Source of the DNA: Azospirillum endophyticum
Lineage (GTDB): Bacteria; Pseudomonadota; Alphaproteobacteria; Azospirillales; Azospirillaceae
Reading direction: 5' to 3'
Assembly: GCF_016595245.1 (NCBI RefSeq)
Contig: NZ_JAENHM010000069.1
Location: forward strand, 1 to 63,631
Length of the DNA: 63,631 nucleotides
The number at the start of each line of letters is the position of its first letter. Position 1 is the first letter of the stretch. The notes under the pieces are model-generated. The model ran no database searches, was not told the DNA's origin, and saw only the letters and a program-made list of their open reading frames with translations. A program made the position numbers and the translations under genes. Positions 40,325 to 49,899 of the stretch are shown here, piece after piece.

Positions 40325-42481
40325 ATGACCCTTGCTGCGGAAGTCCCCTGCGCCCACACCGGGCTGCATTCCCTGGCCGTCGTCGCGCGTCAGCGCGGCC
40401 TCGACGTCTCGGCCGAGCGGCTTCAGCACAGCAACGTCATCGGCAACGAGGAGCTGGACACCGCGCGCCTTCTGCGCGTTGCCAAGTCGATCGGCCTGAA
40501 GGCCGAGGCGACGACGCTGGACTGGGACGACCTGGGCAAGCTCCACGACGCCTTCCCCGCCATCCTGCGCCTGCGCAACGGCAATTCGATGGTGGTGGTC
40601 GGCTTCGGCAAGCAGGGCGACACCGACGTCGCCATCCTGCAGGACCCGCTGGCCGGGCAGGAACTGATCCTGCCGGTCGACCGCATCCGCCTGAGCCAGG
40701 CCTGGGCCGGCGAGGTGGTGCTGCTGAAGCGCGACTACGGCCTGGCCGACGCCGAGCAGCCCTTCGGCCTGAAATGGTTCGTGGTGGAGATCCTGCGCCA
40801 CAAGCGCATCTTCCGCGACATCGGCATCGCCGCGATCCTGATGAGCCTGTTCGCGCTCGCCGTGCCGATCTTCTTCCAGCTGGTGGTCGACCGCGTGCTG
40901 GTCCACCGCAGCCTGGGCACGCTCGGCGTGCTGATGATCGGCATGGTCGGCGTCATCCTGTTCGAGACGGCCTTCTCCTACCTGCGCCAGTACCTGATGC
41001 TCTACGCGACGAAGAAGATCGACGCGAAGATGAACGTCCAGGTCTTCAACAAGCTCGTCGGCCTGCCGATGCATTATTTCGAGAAGGTGTCGTCGGGCGA
41101 GATCGTCAAGAACGTCCAGCAGGCCGAGCGGATCCGCACCTTCCTCACCGGCCAGCTCTTCATGACGCTGCTGGACACGGTCTCGCTGGTCGTCTTCCTG
41201 CCGATCATGTTCATGTACAGCGTGCCGCTGACCGTCCTGGTCCTGGCCTTCTCCATCCTGATGGCGATCAACATCGGCATCATGATCCCGCTGATCAAAG
41301 GCCGGATGAAGGATCTCTACCAGGCCGAGGTGCGCCAGCAGTCCTTCCTGATCGAAAACATCCACGGCATGCGCACGGTGAAGTCGCTGGCGCTCGACGC
41401 CCGCCAGAAGCAGGAGTGGGACCACCGCGTCGCCCGCGCCGCCGAACAGCGCTTCGACGTCGGCCGCATCATGATCATCGGCCAGACGGTGGCCATGCCG
41501 CTGAACCAGCTGATGATGGCCTGCCTGCTGGGTCTCGGCACCTATCTGGCGCTGAACGGCGACATGATGATGGGCGCGCTCATCGCCTTCTACATCCTGG
41601 CCGGCCGCGTCACCCAGCCGCTGCTGCAGATGGCCCAGCTGGTCCAGCAGTTCCAGGAGGTGTCGATCTCGGTCCAGATGCTGGGCACGATCATGAACCA
41701 CGCGCCGGAAGAGGGCCGCACCGGCCGCGGCCTGCGCACGCCGCTGCGCGGCACGGTCGAGTTCCAGGAGGTGCGCTTCCGCTACGCCCCCTCGGCGCCG
41801 CCGGCGCTCGACGGCGTGTCCTTCGCCGCCACCGAAGGCACCATCCTCGGCGTGATGGGCCGCTCCGGCTCGGGCAAGACCACCGTGACCCGTCTCCTGC
41901 AGGGGCTGCACCGGGCGCAGGAAGGCCTGATCCGCATCGACGGCCATGACCTGCGCGAATACGACCTCGACCATCTGCGCGCCTCGATCGGCGTCGTGCT
42001 GCAGGACAATTTCCTGTTCACCGGCACCATCCGCGACAACGTCGCCGCCGCCAAGCCGGGGGCGACGACCGACGAGATCCTGAAGGTGATCCAGCTGGCC
42101 GGCGCCGACGAGTTCGTGGAGCGGCTGCCCAAGGGCCTCGACACCATGCTGGAGGAAGGCTCGTCCAACCTGTCCGGCGGTCAGCGCCAGCGCCTGGCCA
42201 TCGCCCGCGCCCTGCTGACCAACCCGAAGATCCTGATCATGGACGAGGCGACCTCGGCGCTCGACGCCGAGAGCGAGGCGATCGTCCAGGCCAACCTGAT
42301 GAACATCGCCCGCGGCCGCACCATGATCATGATCTCGCACCGCCTGTCGTCGCTGGTGCCGTCCGACACCATCCTGGTGATGGACCGCGGCAAGGTGGTC
42401 GACAGCGGCCGCCATGACGAGCTGCTGGGGCGCTGCGACATCTACCAGCATCTCTGGCACCAGCAGAACCGGCACATCTAG
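40325..42481 (+). CDS. Type I secretion ABC transporter, HlyB family
   Basis: 718 residues, the usual HlyB/PrtD-like size. Residues ~1-140 form a C39-like domain; the catalytic Cys position is not conserved (AHTGLHSLAVVARQRG where active peptidases have a Cys-Gly-x-x-C/A-type motif), as in RTX exporters that bind but do not cleave their substrate. Membrane segments lie at ~165-450. The ATPase has GRSGSGKT (512-519), LSGGQ (616-620), ILIMDE (636-641) and His 672. It powers one-step export with the adjacent HlyD and an outer-membrane TolC-like pore not seen here. The best local substrate is the giant repeat protein. No strong ribosome site precedes ATG 40325; the start fits the fold. Confidence 0.9.
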   Translation: MTLAAEVPCAHTGLHSLAVVARQRGLDVSAERLQHSNVIGNEELDTARLLRVAKSIGLKAEATTLDWDDLGKLHDAFPAILRLRNGNSMVVVGFGKQGDTDVAILQDPLAGQELILPVDRIRLSQAWAGEVVLLKRDYGLADAEQPFGLKWFVVEILRHKRIFRDIGIAAILMSLFALAVPIFFQLVVDRVLVHRSLGTLGVLMIGMVGVILFETAFSYLRQYLMLYATKKIDAKMNVQVFNKLVGLPMHYFEKVSSGEIVKNVQQAERIRTFLTGQLFMTLLDTVSLVVFLPIMFMYSVPLTVLVLAFSILMAINIGIMIPLIKGRMKDLYQAEVRQQSFLIENIHGMRTVKSLALDARQKQEWDHRVARAAEQRFDVGRIMIIGQTVAMPLNQLMMACLLGLGTYLALNGDMMMGALIAFYILAGRVTQPLLQMAQLVQQFQEVSISVQMLGTIMNHAPEEGRTGRGLRTPLRGTVEFQEVRFRYAPSAPPALDGVSFAATEGTILGVMGRSGSGKTTVTRLLQGLHRAQEGLIRIDGHDLREYDLDHLRASIGVVLQDNFLFTGTIRDNVAAAKPGATTDEILKVIQLAGADEFVERLPKGLDTMLEEGSSNLSGGQRQRLAIARALLTNPKILIMDEATSALDAESEAIVQANLMNIARGRTMIMISHRLSSLVPSDTILVMDRGKVVDSGRHDELLGRCDIYQHLWHQQNRHI

Positions 42482-42492
42482 GAGCGCGTCCC

Positions 42493-43914
42493 TTGACCGC
42501 ACAGAAGCTTGCGAAAATTGAGACGACGCGCGTCCCCGCGAACGATGCCGTAGCGCGCAACCCGGCCTCCCCGCTCGACAAGCGCGCCAAGGCGCGCGGC
42601 AAGGCGGCGGTCGGCGCCTTCCAGAAGGACACGGAGGCGATCCAGAACGCCCCCGATCCGTTCCTGGCGCGCATCACGCTGCATCTGCTGGCCCTGTTCG
42701 TCATTGGGGCGATCACCTGGGCGTCGCTGTCCTACCTGGACAAGATCGTCGCCTCCCAGGGCAAGATCATCTCGACCGAGCCCAACGTGATGATCCAGCC
42801 GCTGGAGATGGCGGCGATCAAGCAGGTCCTCGTCCGCGCCGGCGACGTCGTCCACCAGGGCCAGGCACTGGCGACGCTGGACCCGACCTTCACCCAGGCC
42901 GACGTCCTGCAGCTGGAATCCCGGCTTGCCAGCGCCGACGCGCAGATCGCCCGGCTGGAGGCCGAGCATGACGGCAAGCCCTTCGTGGCGGGCAGCGACC
43001 GCTATGGCTACGGCACGCTGCAGCAGGCGCTGTGGCGCGAGCGCCAGGCGCAGTACCAGTCGCAGATGCAGAATTACGAGGAGAAGCTCGCCCGCCTGCA
43101 GTCCAACGTCTCCAAATACGAGATGGACCGCGTCCATCTGAACGAGCGGCTGAAGGTGGTGCGCGAGATCGAGACCATGCGCTCCTCGCTGCTGGCGACG
43201 CAGGTCGGCAGCAAGCTGAACCTGCTGCAGGCCATCAGCGACCGCATCGACATCGAACGCAACCTGGTCCTGAACCAGAACGAGCTGCAGGGCAACCGCC
43301 ACGACCTGCAGGCCCAGCTGGCCGAGCGCGACGTCTTCATCCAGCAGTGGAACGGCAAGATCATCGAGGAGCTGACCACCCAGCGCAACGACCGCGAGGC
43401 CGTGCGCGAGCAGCTGACCAAGGCGCGCAAGCGCCAGTCGCTGGTCCAGCTCGACGCGCCGGTCGACGCCATCGTGCTGGAGGTCTCGCCCAAGGCCACC
43501 CCCGGTTCGATCGCCAAGGAGGCCGAGCCGCTCTTCACCCTGGTGCCGGTCGGCGCCCCCCTGGAGGTCGAGGCCAACATCGACGCCCGCGACCTCGCCT
43601 TCGTCCAGATCGGCGACAAGGTGCGGGTCAAGCTCGAGGCCTATCCCTACATGCAGCACGGCTCGCTCGAGGGCGAGGTGGCGACGATCAGCGAGGACTC
43701 CTTCTCCAACAGCAAGGACAACGCGAACGGGATTCTGTTCTACCGGGCGCGGGTCAAGCTGCTGACCACCAGCCTGGACAATGTGCCGTCCAACTTCCGC
43801 CTGATCCCCGGCATGCCGCTGACCGCCGACATCAAGGTCGGCGAACGCCGGATCATCACCTATTTCCTGCGCCCCATCCTGCGCGGGTTCGACGAAAGCC
43901 TGCGGGAGCCCTGA
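42493..43914 (+). CDS. Type I secretion membrane-fusion protein, HlyD family
   Basis: 473 residues. A cytoplasmic N-terminus of ~60 residues, one membrane helix (~61-80), a first lipoyl half (ISTEPNVMIQPLEMAAIKQV), a long periplasmic coiled coil (~120-310), then the second lipoyl half (QLDAPVDAIVLEVSP) and beta-barrel region ending GMPLTADIKVGERRIITYFL, the normal HlyD end. It links the ABC transporter to the outer-membrane channel. Start is TTG 42493 with AGGAG eight bases upstream, 11 bp after the transporter stop. Same operon. Confidence 0.9.
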   Translation: MTAQKLAKIETTRVPANDAVARNPASPLDKRAKARGKAAVGAFQKDTEAIQNAPDPFLARITLHLLALFVIGAITWASLSYLDKIVASQGKIISTEPNVMIQPLEMAAIKQVLVRAGDVVHQGQALATLDPTFTQADVLQLESRLASADAQIARLEAEHDGKPFVAGSDRYGYGTLQQALWRERQAQYQSQMQNYEEKLARLQSNVSKYEMDRVHLNERLKVVREIETMRSSLLATQVGSKLNLLQAISDRIDIERNLVLNQNELQGNRHDLQAQLAERDVFIQQWNGKIIEELTTQRNDREAVREQLTKARKRQSLVQLDAPVDAIVLEVSPKATPGSIAKEAEPLFTLVPVGAPLEVEANIDARDLAFVQIGDKVRVKLEAYPYMQHGSLEGEVATISEDSFSNSKDNANGILFYRARVKLLTTSLDNVPSNFRLIPGMPLTADIKVGERRIITYFLRPILRGFDESLREP

Positions 43915-43916
43915 TC

Positions 43917-45272
43917 TTGTTCGGCAAGATGCTGAAGCGAAGCAAATCCACCACCGGTTCCCGCAAGCCCGATTTCCGGCGCGGCCTCGCCGCCTTCGAG
44001 GCGGAGGACTATGCCGCCGCCGTCGCCGACTGGATGCCGCTGGCCGAACGCGGCGACGCCGAGGCGCAGTACCGCATCGGCCAGCTCTATGCCCGCGGCC
44101 AGGGGGTGGTCCGCGATTTCGGCGACGCCGCCCACTGGTTCCGCAAGGCGGCGGAGCAGGGCCACAGGGACGCGCAGTTCTCGCTCGCCCTGTGCTACGC
44201 CAACGGCGAGGGGGCGGCGCAGGACAACGCGCTGCCGGTGCGCTGGTACAAGACCGTCTCCAAGGCGAGCCCGCCGACGGCCGACGCGAATCTCGCCCTG
44301 CTCTATCCCAACGGGCTGGGCATCGCGCCGGACATCGCCCAGGCGGTGCATTGGTACCGGCTGGCCGCCGAGGCCGGCCACCCCGAGGCGCAGCACCACA
44401 TGGGGCTGCTGCATGCCTTCGGGCAGGGGGTGGCGCAGGACCATGCCGTCGCCGCCGACTGGTACCGCCGCTCCGCCGAGGCCGGCTATGCGGTGGCCCA
44501 GCATGCGCTCGCCTCGCTCTACGCCAACGGCCAGGGGGTGGAGCGCGACATCGGCCAGGCGATCGCCTGGTACGGCCGCGCCGCCGAACAGGGCTTCGCC
44601 AACGCCCAGCTGGCGCTCGCCGTCATCCACGAGCACGGCACCGGGGTGGAGCCCGACCCGGCCCGGGCGGCGGAGTTCTACCGCCAGGCGGCGGAACAGG
44701 GCCATCCGGTGGCGCAGGTCAATCTGGGCCTGCTCTATGCCCGCGGCCACGGCGTGCCCAAGGATTACCGCGAAACCCTGAAATGGTGCCGGCTGTCGGC
44801 CGAGAAGGGCAACGTCAACGCGCAGTTCAACCTGGGCCTGATCTATTCCAACGGGCTGGCCGGCGCCCCCGATTATGCCGAGGCGGCGGTCTGGTACCGC
44901 AAGGCGGCGATGCAGGGCAATGTCGGCGCCCAGGTCAATCTGGGGCTGATGCTGGTCCATGGCTGGGGCGGCCGCCCCGACCTGGTCGAGGGGGTGGACT
45001 GGCTGCGCAAGGCCGCGGCGCAGGGCCACACCGGCGCCATGACCAACCTGGGCGCGCTCTACGCCAGCCCGGACAGCAAGGCCCACAACCCGCTCCAGGC
45101 CTATGTCTGGTATATCATGGCCGCCGCCGGCACCCAGCCCGGACCCGAGCGCGAGGGGCTGGAAGCCAAGGCGCATGAACTGGGCAACCAGCTGACCAGC
45201 GAGGACCGCCACAAGGCCCAGGTCATCATGGAAGACTGGAAGAAGAACCCCAAGCTGGTGGCGAATGCCTAG
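43917..45272 (+). CDS. Sel1-repeat protein
   Basis: 451 residues with ten Sel1-like repeats of about 36 residues (pattern A-Q-x-x-L-G-x-L-Y-x-x-G-x-G-V...D...A-x-x-W-Y-x-x-A-A-E-Q-G). No signal peptide or membrane segment, so probably cytoplasmic. Sel1 repeats form superhelical scaffolds for protein-protein contacts. The TTG start at 43917 has GGGAG eight bases before it and lies two bases after the hlyD-type stop, so it is tightly coupled with the exporter; ATG 43929 is the alternative. A role as chaperone or docking factor for the secreted giant protein or its transferases is an inference. Confidence 0.85.
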   Translation: MFGKMLKRSKSTTGSRKPDFRRGLAAFEAEDYAAAVADWMPLAERGDAEAQYRIGQLYARGQGVVRDFGDAAHWFRKAAEQGHRDAQFSLALCYANGEGAAQDNALPVRWYKTVSKASPPTADANLALLYPNGLGIAPDIAQAVHWYRLAAEAGHPEAQHHMGLLHAFGQGVAQDHAVAADWYRRSAEAGYAVAQHALASLYANGQGVERDIGQAIAWYGRAAEQGFANAQLALAVIHEHGTGVEPDPARAAEFYRQAAEQGHPVAQVNLGLLYARGHGVPKDYRETLKWCRLSAEKGNVNAQFNLGLIYSNGLAGAPDYAEAAVWYRKAAMQGNVGAQVNLGLMLVHGWGGRPDLVEGVDWLRKAAAQGHTGAMTNLGALYASPDSKAHNPLQAYVWYIMAAAGTQPGPEREGLEAKAHELGNQLTSEDRHKAQVIMEDWKKNPKLVANA

Positions 45273-45438
45273 CCGGCCGGCGTGATCGTCCGGCCCCGAT
45301 CGGGGGCGTGCCGGCCCTGCCCCCGTGGGGGTGGAGCGGCTATCCGCCTGATCGGGCAGGGTTTTTCCCGGCATTGTTGACCGATATCCTATCGCATGCA
45401 TTTATTCCTTGCGGATCAATCCGCATGGAGCCGCAGCG

Positions 45439-45804
45439 ATGATGACCCCCTATACCCATGTCCAGCCAATCGCCGAGCTTCCCGGTTCGCTGGGGTTCAC
45501 CGTCTGGGGCGTCGGAACCCGGGACGAGATGGCGACGGTGCTGGCGCCCGGCTATTTCGGCGCCAACGCGCGCCTGATGAATGACGGCGACATCGTCATC
45601 GTGAACCGCCGCGCGCCCCGGAATGCGTCGGCAGGCGGTGCCGAAAAGCTGGTGCTGGCCGTGCACAAGGGCCGGGAAGGAACGATCACCCTGCGGCAGG
45701 TCCTGCATATGCCGGCTTTGCCGCAGGAGGCGGCGGCATCCGCCGCTTCGGGGGAAAAGCCGAAAGGCTCGGGCAATGCCGGCCGGGGGGCAGCCCGCTC
45801 TTGA
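45439..45804 (+). CDS. Small hypothetical protein, 121 aa
   Basis: I do not recognise it. The first ~85 residues look folded (LGFTVWGVGTRDEMATVLAP, DIVIVNRRAP, KLVLAVHKGREGTITLRQVL), followed by a low-complexity Ala/Ser/Gly tail. No signal peptide. Two adjacent ATG codons (45439, 45442) follow a GGAG sequence. It sits 166 bp after the Sel1-repeat gene, same direction, with GC-rich inverted repeats between (such as CCCCGATCGGGG) but no T-tailed terminator, so readthrough from the exporter operon is possible. Confidence 0.6.
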   Translation: MMTPYTHVQPIAELPGSLGFTVWGVGTRDEMATVLAPGYFGANARLMNDGDIVIVNRRAPRNASAGGAEKLVLAVHKGREGTITLRQVLHMPALPQEAAASAASGEKPKGSGNAGRGAARS

Positions 45805-46235
45805 TGTGATTTTCCACTTGCTCGTGCTGACAATGCACACCTACGTACAACAAACGCTCAGTGCAGTGGGGCAGGTTGGTAATGATGAAGCAGGTGGTGC
45901 CCCTCTGCGGCTTTCCCTTTCATTCAAGCCACGATGTGGTGAACTGGGCTCCAACTCCTGATGCGTCGTTGGACTTCTAAAGTGAGGCACCGTCGGTTTT
46001 AGGTATGGTTTGGAAGCGCGGAGTGATGCTGACTTAAACGTGGTGACATGACGGCACAGCACGTAGTTTATTCCTACCTAACACCGCACGAGTCCAAGAT
46101 TCCAGCGCAGGCATAATGGTGTTCGATGTAGAGCAAGTGGTGCAGGATGCACAGAGATGTGCCTCCTGCCTTTTAGGGAGCGATTTTTTGGCTCCTCACA
46201 TTCAACAGGGCTCTCGTGCATATTATTAGGTGGCC
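45805..46235. other. Gene-free transition into AT-rich island
   Basis: No credible reading frame, tRNA or terminator was found. Base composition falls here from high GC to clearly lower GC, marking the left edge of the island that runs to about 50620. Confidence 0.5.
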
Positions 46236-47027
46236 TTAATCGACTAGAATGATTTTGGGCTTCTCGAACACTTTCGGTGGCGTCATCCATGTGATACCAG
46301 AAATTGATGCAAGGACTGAGAATAGTTCATCTATCATCAGCCAGGAATCTTTATCCATCGCCCGGTGATGGGAGAGCAGCCCAATTGGTTCTGGGTCTGG
46401 TAAAGGATGAATACGCTGTCGTCGAACCAAATCGGTAATTTTCTCGATAATATTTTCCAAAGGGATCATACTGGGATTAGCATGAGCATGCCAACGCAAG
46501 ATGTCTATGTGAGTGTTTGCTATTCTGATATCGCCAATAGCAAAAGGACTCTTTCTTATATTATGAGTTGATAAGCCGGTAAAGCCACGGTCTTTTAATA
46601 TATTTAGATGCTTATCTCCGAATGTGTTCCAAGGGGGTACGAAAACCGGAAGGCGCCGCTCACCAAGAAGGTAAGTGAGCTTCATTTGTCCAGAAATTAT
46701 TTCATCTAAAACGACTGATGTCTCTCGGGTGGATCCAAACTCGCTCTTCAACTCTCCATCCAATTCGTGATTAATGTGCTTCCAACCGTGCTGGCAGAAA
46801 TAAATCAATTCTTCATCGCAATGATGAATGTCCAAAGAATCAGATGTTAATCCTGGAATAATGGATATTAGAACTGGAACACCATAATTCCCTGATATAT
46901 CAACTAAATTGTTAAATTTCACTGAATTATTAATGAGATCATCATCTCTCCACCAAAGATTAACTTTGGTATTATGCTCTAAAGATAGAATAACTTCTTC
47001 GCGCAATTTTTCAATAGATGTTAACAT
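46236..47027 (-). CDS. Polysaccharide deacetylase-like protein
   Basis: About 263 residues from ATG 47027. NLWWRDDDLI carries the Asp pair that binds metal in NodB-like deacetylases, FCQHGWKHINHE the two His of the metal triad, and PVFVPPWNTFG the later catalytic-barrel motif; GLLSHHRAMD near the end may hold a further His. It would remove acetyl groups from a glycan. The frame is open up to 47153, with other ATGs at 47066 and 47057; 47027 has AGAAG seven bases upstream and begins just before the fold. AT-rich, unlike the exporter operon, and next to an IS66 relic: probably acquired by transfer. Confidence 0.7.
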   Translation of the reverse strand: MLTSIEKLREEVILSLEHNTKVNLWWRDDDLINNSVKFNNLVDISGNYGVPVLISIIPGLTSDSLDIHHCDEELIYFCQHGWKHINHELDGELKSEFGSTRETSVVLDEIISGQMKLTYLLGERRLPVFVPPWNTFGDKHLNILKDRGFTGLSTHNIRKSPFAIGDIRIANTHIDILRWHAHANPSMIPLENIIEKITDLVRRQRIHPLPDPEPIGLLSHHRAMDKDSWLMIDELFSVLASISGITWMTPPKVFEKPKIILVD

Positions 47028-47225
47028 CTTATGTCTTCTACTATGCGCTGTGGACATTTCCAACATGTAGCATACATTGAGTTCTACACGTCTATTAAAA
47101 AATTGGATGCTGTCACGGACCAACGACGCATTCCATATATAAGGAATGAACAATGGTTTTGAGTGTCCATGATTGTCAGAGAAGCCTGTATGTCCGCGCT
47201 GTGGTTATGTGTGTTTTGTGGAGAC

Positions 47226-48054
47226 CTAGACCTTCGGCTGGTGCTCGCCCAAGACTGCGGCGGTGACCGTTTGGCTCCGGCTGGGAAGGATGGTGTACAG
47301 CACAGCCTCGTCGGACTGGAACACCCACTGCCACTGGATCACACTGTTGACCCGTGTCGTGGTCTCGTCCGAAGCGATGACGGGGACGGTCAGGAACTTG
47401 GCCTTGATTGCCGTGCAGGCGGTGTCGAACGCCGGGCCCATGCGGCGGAAGGCATTGGCGATGGTGCCTTCGGAGATGGTCAGCCCGAACACCTCCTTCA
47501 GCAGACGCATCAGCCGTTCGAAGCCGACATGATGGCTGTGATGCGTAAGCCAGCAGCGAGCGGATCCACGAACCGAAGGGCGTTCTCGGCGGCACGATGG
47601 CGGGTGGCTCGGCCCGATAGCGCCGGCCGCACTGCCGGCAGCGGCCGCCGAACAACTCCACCCGCGTCACCACCGGGCGCACCTCGGGCAGGTCGATGTG
47701 ATCGTAGCGGTGCCGGCAGCGCTGCGCCTGCGCCGACAAGGCCGTTTGGCAATGCGGGCAGTTGTCGGCCAGGCAGCATTCGGTGCGATCGGGATCGGAC
47801 GCGAGCGGCCGCACGACACCGGGACGCGATGGCCGTGGCTTGCGCCCCCGCTTTGCCTTACGGGCCTTGCCCCCGGGGCCATCCTGCGAAGGCGGGATGT
47901 GGGAGTTCGCCGAGGTCTTCTTCGGCTTGCCGATCAAGGCTTCCAGTTCGGCGATCCGTGCCGCCATGCGCTCGATCAGCGCCGCCTGCTCGACCAGCAG
48001 GGCGTCCTTCTCGGCGTCAATCAGACGATAGCATGGCGGAACTGTCATGGACAT
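47226..48054 (-). pseudogene. IS66-family transposase, frameshifted and truncated
   Basis: From 48054 the frame encodes a typical IS66 TnpC N-terminus (AARIAELEALIGKPKKTSAN, SHIPPSQD, the Cys-rich CPHCQTAL and GGRCRQCGRRYRAEPP zinc motif). Near 47545 the frame shifts by one base; the continuation in the next frame reads HHSHHVGFERLMRLLKEVFG and SEGTIANAFRRM, then VIASDETTTRV with the first catalytic Asp, and ends at 47226, well short of the full length. The element is dead. No terminal repeats were found. Confidence 0.85.
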
Positions 48055-48138
48055 ATTGACTCACGTTCGCACCCGAAAACGCAGCACTTGTTTGCTGAAC
48101 ACCCCCAATGCGCAGAATGCCAGGCGGGCGGCGCCCAA

Positions 48139-49701
48139 TCAGCCGGTTCGGTGAGCAGTTGCCCAGTCACCATGCGGCATCTCATCGGCCCTATAGATTA
48201 ACTGAATGTTTTCGAAATAAAACCATCCATATGAGGTGTCTTCTTCAGAGGAAGATAGAAAAACGTCCAGGAAAATGTCCGATTTTCTATCGATGATGTT
48301 GATCGGTATTTTATAAATTCTTCCTTTTTCAGGGTAAGAACATGGCGGAGATTTCCAGTTAAGAGAGGTGTTGTTGCTACCCTCTCCATTTACAGTGACA
48401 CTAAATCTAGCAGAACTTGCTTTTGAGTGATCTAAATATACTCTCACTAACATGTAGATTGCGCCTGATAGATCCAACGATGAAATTTTCGCGCGACCTC
48501 CTAGTGTTTCTGTTTTGGCCGTATGAATAAATAGCCCTTTTCCCTCTCTAAAAGCCACACGGGTAGCAACTTCCCCTCCACAGGGAACTGCTTTAGATAG
48601 ATCAAAAATTTCTGCTATTGTGTCACCTGACTCCAATATTCGAATAGTAAATTTATCAGTTTCAGGAGATACTGGTCTCTTTCCTTCTATTACCCTACCG
48701 CCTTTTGTTCTAATAAAAAAGTTAAGAATGCCTATAGCTCCGAAATGAATCGATACCGTGTCGTTTTGGGTAATTAATATATTTTTCATGTCATGAGAAG
48801 AGTTTTTCGAAAACTCGTTGTCGTCCGACAAACACACCGAAACATCTTCATCTAGGTAGTTTTCAAATACAACTTCTCTCAAATTTGTTTTTAAGTCAGT
48901 AGAATGTTCAGTAACTATCGGAGATTCAAAAAAATAATTGCTTCCATATTCTGGAATGTGAAGAACATACTCGCTATATGAATTATGCTGCCACGGATCT
49001 ATAATTTTATACTTATTCTCTATATACTCTGGCGTTAAGTAATCCCAAGTAAGATGATAGGCCTTCATATTTTTAATTTTACCAACTTTTTTTTGCATCC
49101 GATATTTTGCGTAATAAAATAGCTCTTGATCATGAAGTAGTGTCTGCCACTTATTTCTATAAGAGAAGAATGAATAAAAATTTTCCCTTGTAAAAGTCAT
49201 AAAAACCCATCCCATACGAGATTCCATATATGATCCGCAATCAACATCTGGGATCGGGAATACTTTCTGCATTGACAAACTTGCGGGCTTATTCACAAGA
49301 TGAACGCCCATTCCGCATGAAAACACCTCGGCATTATGAGAAAGAACAGAAATAATTTCGTCGAGCCACCCCTTATCAGGTACAAGATCGCCATCTGTGA
49401 TTATGAAATAATCATAATTCCCTAAGTTTATGTGGGAACTCCTCATAATTTCGTCGATTGCAAGCTGCATTGCATTGAAATATATATTTCTTCTGAAAAG
49501 AAAATGACCAATAATAAAATTATCCGCATACCGATCCACGATTTCACGCATTTTGTTTGAGTTTTTACTTCCATTTTCAACAACTACTAAATCAATTTTA
49601 TCTTTTTCAGGAATTATAGATGAGATAAATCTCTCAAACACCTCAACGTTTAAGTAAGCGAGAGCAAAGCAAAGAATTTTCTTGGAGGATGAAAGTCCCA
49701 T
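48139..49701 (-). CDS. GT2-like glycosyltransferase with beta-rich C-terminus
   Basis: About 520 residues. Residues ~8-260 form a GT-A fold: ILCFALAYLNVEVFERFISS, DLVVVENGSKNSNKMREIVD, DYFIITDGDLVPDKGWLDEI (the DxD metal motif), and DCGSYMESRMGWVFMTF. The remaining ~250 residues are mostly beta-strand and unassigned; they may bind a glycan. Start at ATG 49701 with an AGG six bases before it; in-frame starts upstream (to 49773) lack support. Strongly AT-rich with rare codons for this genome, so transferred. The 3' end lies 85 bp from the IS66 relic and the last ~15 residues may derive from an IS-related rearrangement. Confidence 0.7.
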   Translation of the reverse strand: MGLSSSKKILCFALAYLNVEVFERFISSIIPEKDKIDLVVVENGSKNSNKMREIVDRYADNFIIGHFLFRRNIYFNAMQLAIDEIMRSSHINLGNYDYFIITDGDLVPDKGWLDEIISVLSHNAEVFSCGMGVHLVNKPASLSMQKVFPIPDVDCGSYMESRMGWVFMTFTRENFYSFFSYRNKWQTLLHDQELFYYAKYRMQKKVGKIKNMKAYHLTWDYLTPEYIENKYKIIDPWQHNSYSEYVLHIPEYGSNYFFESPIVTEHSTDLKTNLREVVFENYLDEDVSVCLSDDNEFSKNSSHDMKNILITQNDTVSIHFGAIGILNFFIRTKGGRVIEGKRPVSPETDKFTIRILESGDTIAEIFDLSKAVPCGGEVATRVAFREGKGLFIHTAKTETLGGRAKISSLDLSGAIYMLVRVYLDHSKASSARFSVTVNGEGSNNTSLNWKSPPCSYPEKGRIYKIPINIIDRKSDIFLDVFLSSSEEDTSYGWFYFENIQLIYRADEMPHGDWATAHRTG

Positions 49702-49899
49702 TTTAACCTGCCTCAGATGAAGAAAATTTACTAATAGCATTGCCACATGCGTTATCATTGTCAATAATATCATTATCCGTTAGTATTTTTTTGGATTTAT
49801 GTTGCCGTCAGGAACGGCCATATTAACCACTTGAACATATCGGCATTGCACACCCAATATCCACTTTGATGTACGAAAATAGTTATATGTTTTTCAAAT

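Noticed and set aside
40304..42502. 732-codon minus-strand frame opposite the HlyB-type gene
   Set aside because: His/Asp/Gln-rich antisense translation; Walker and signature motifs lie on the plus strand.
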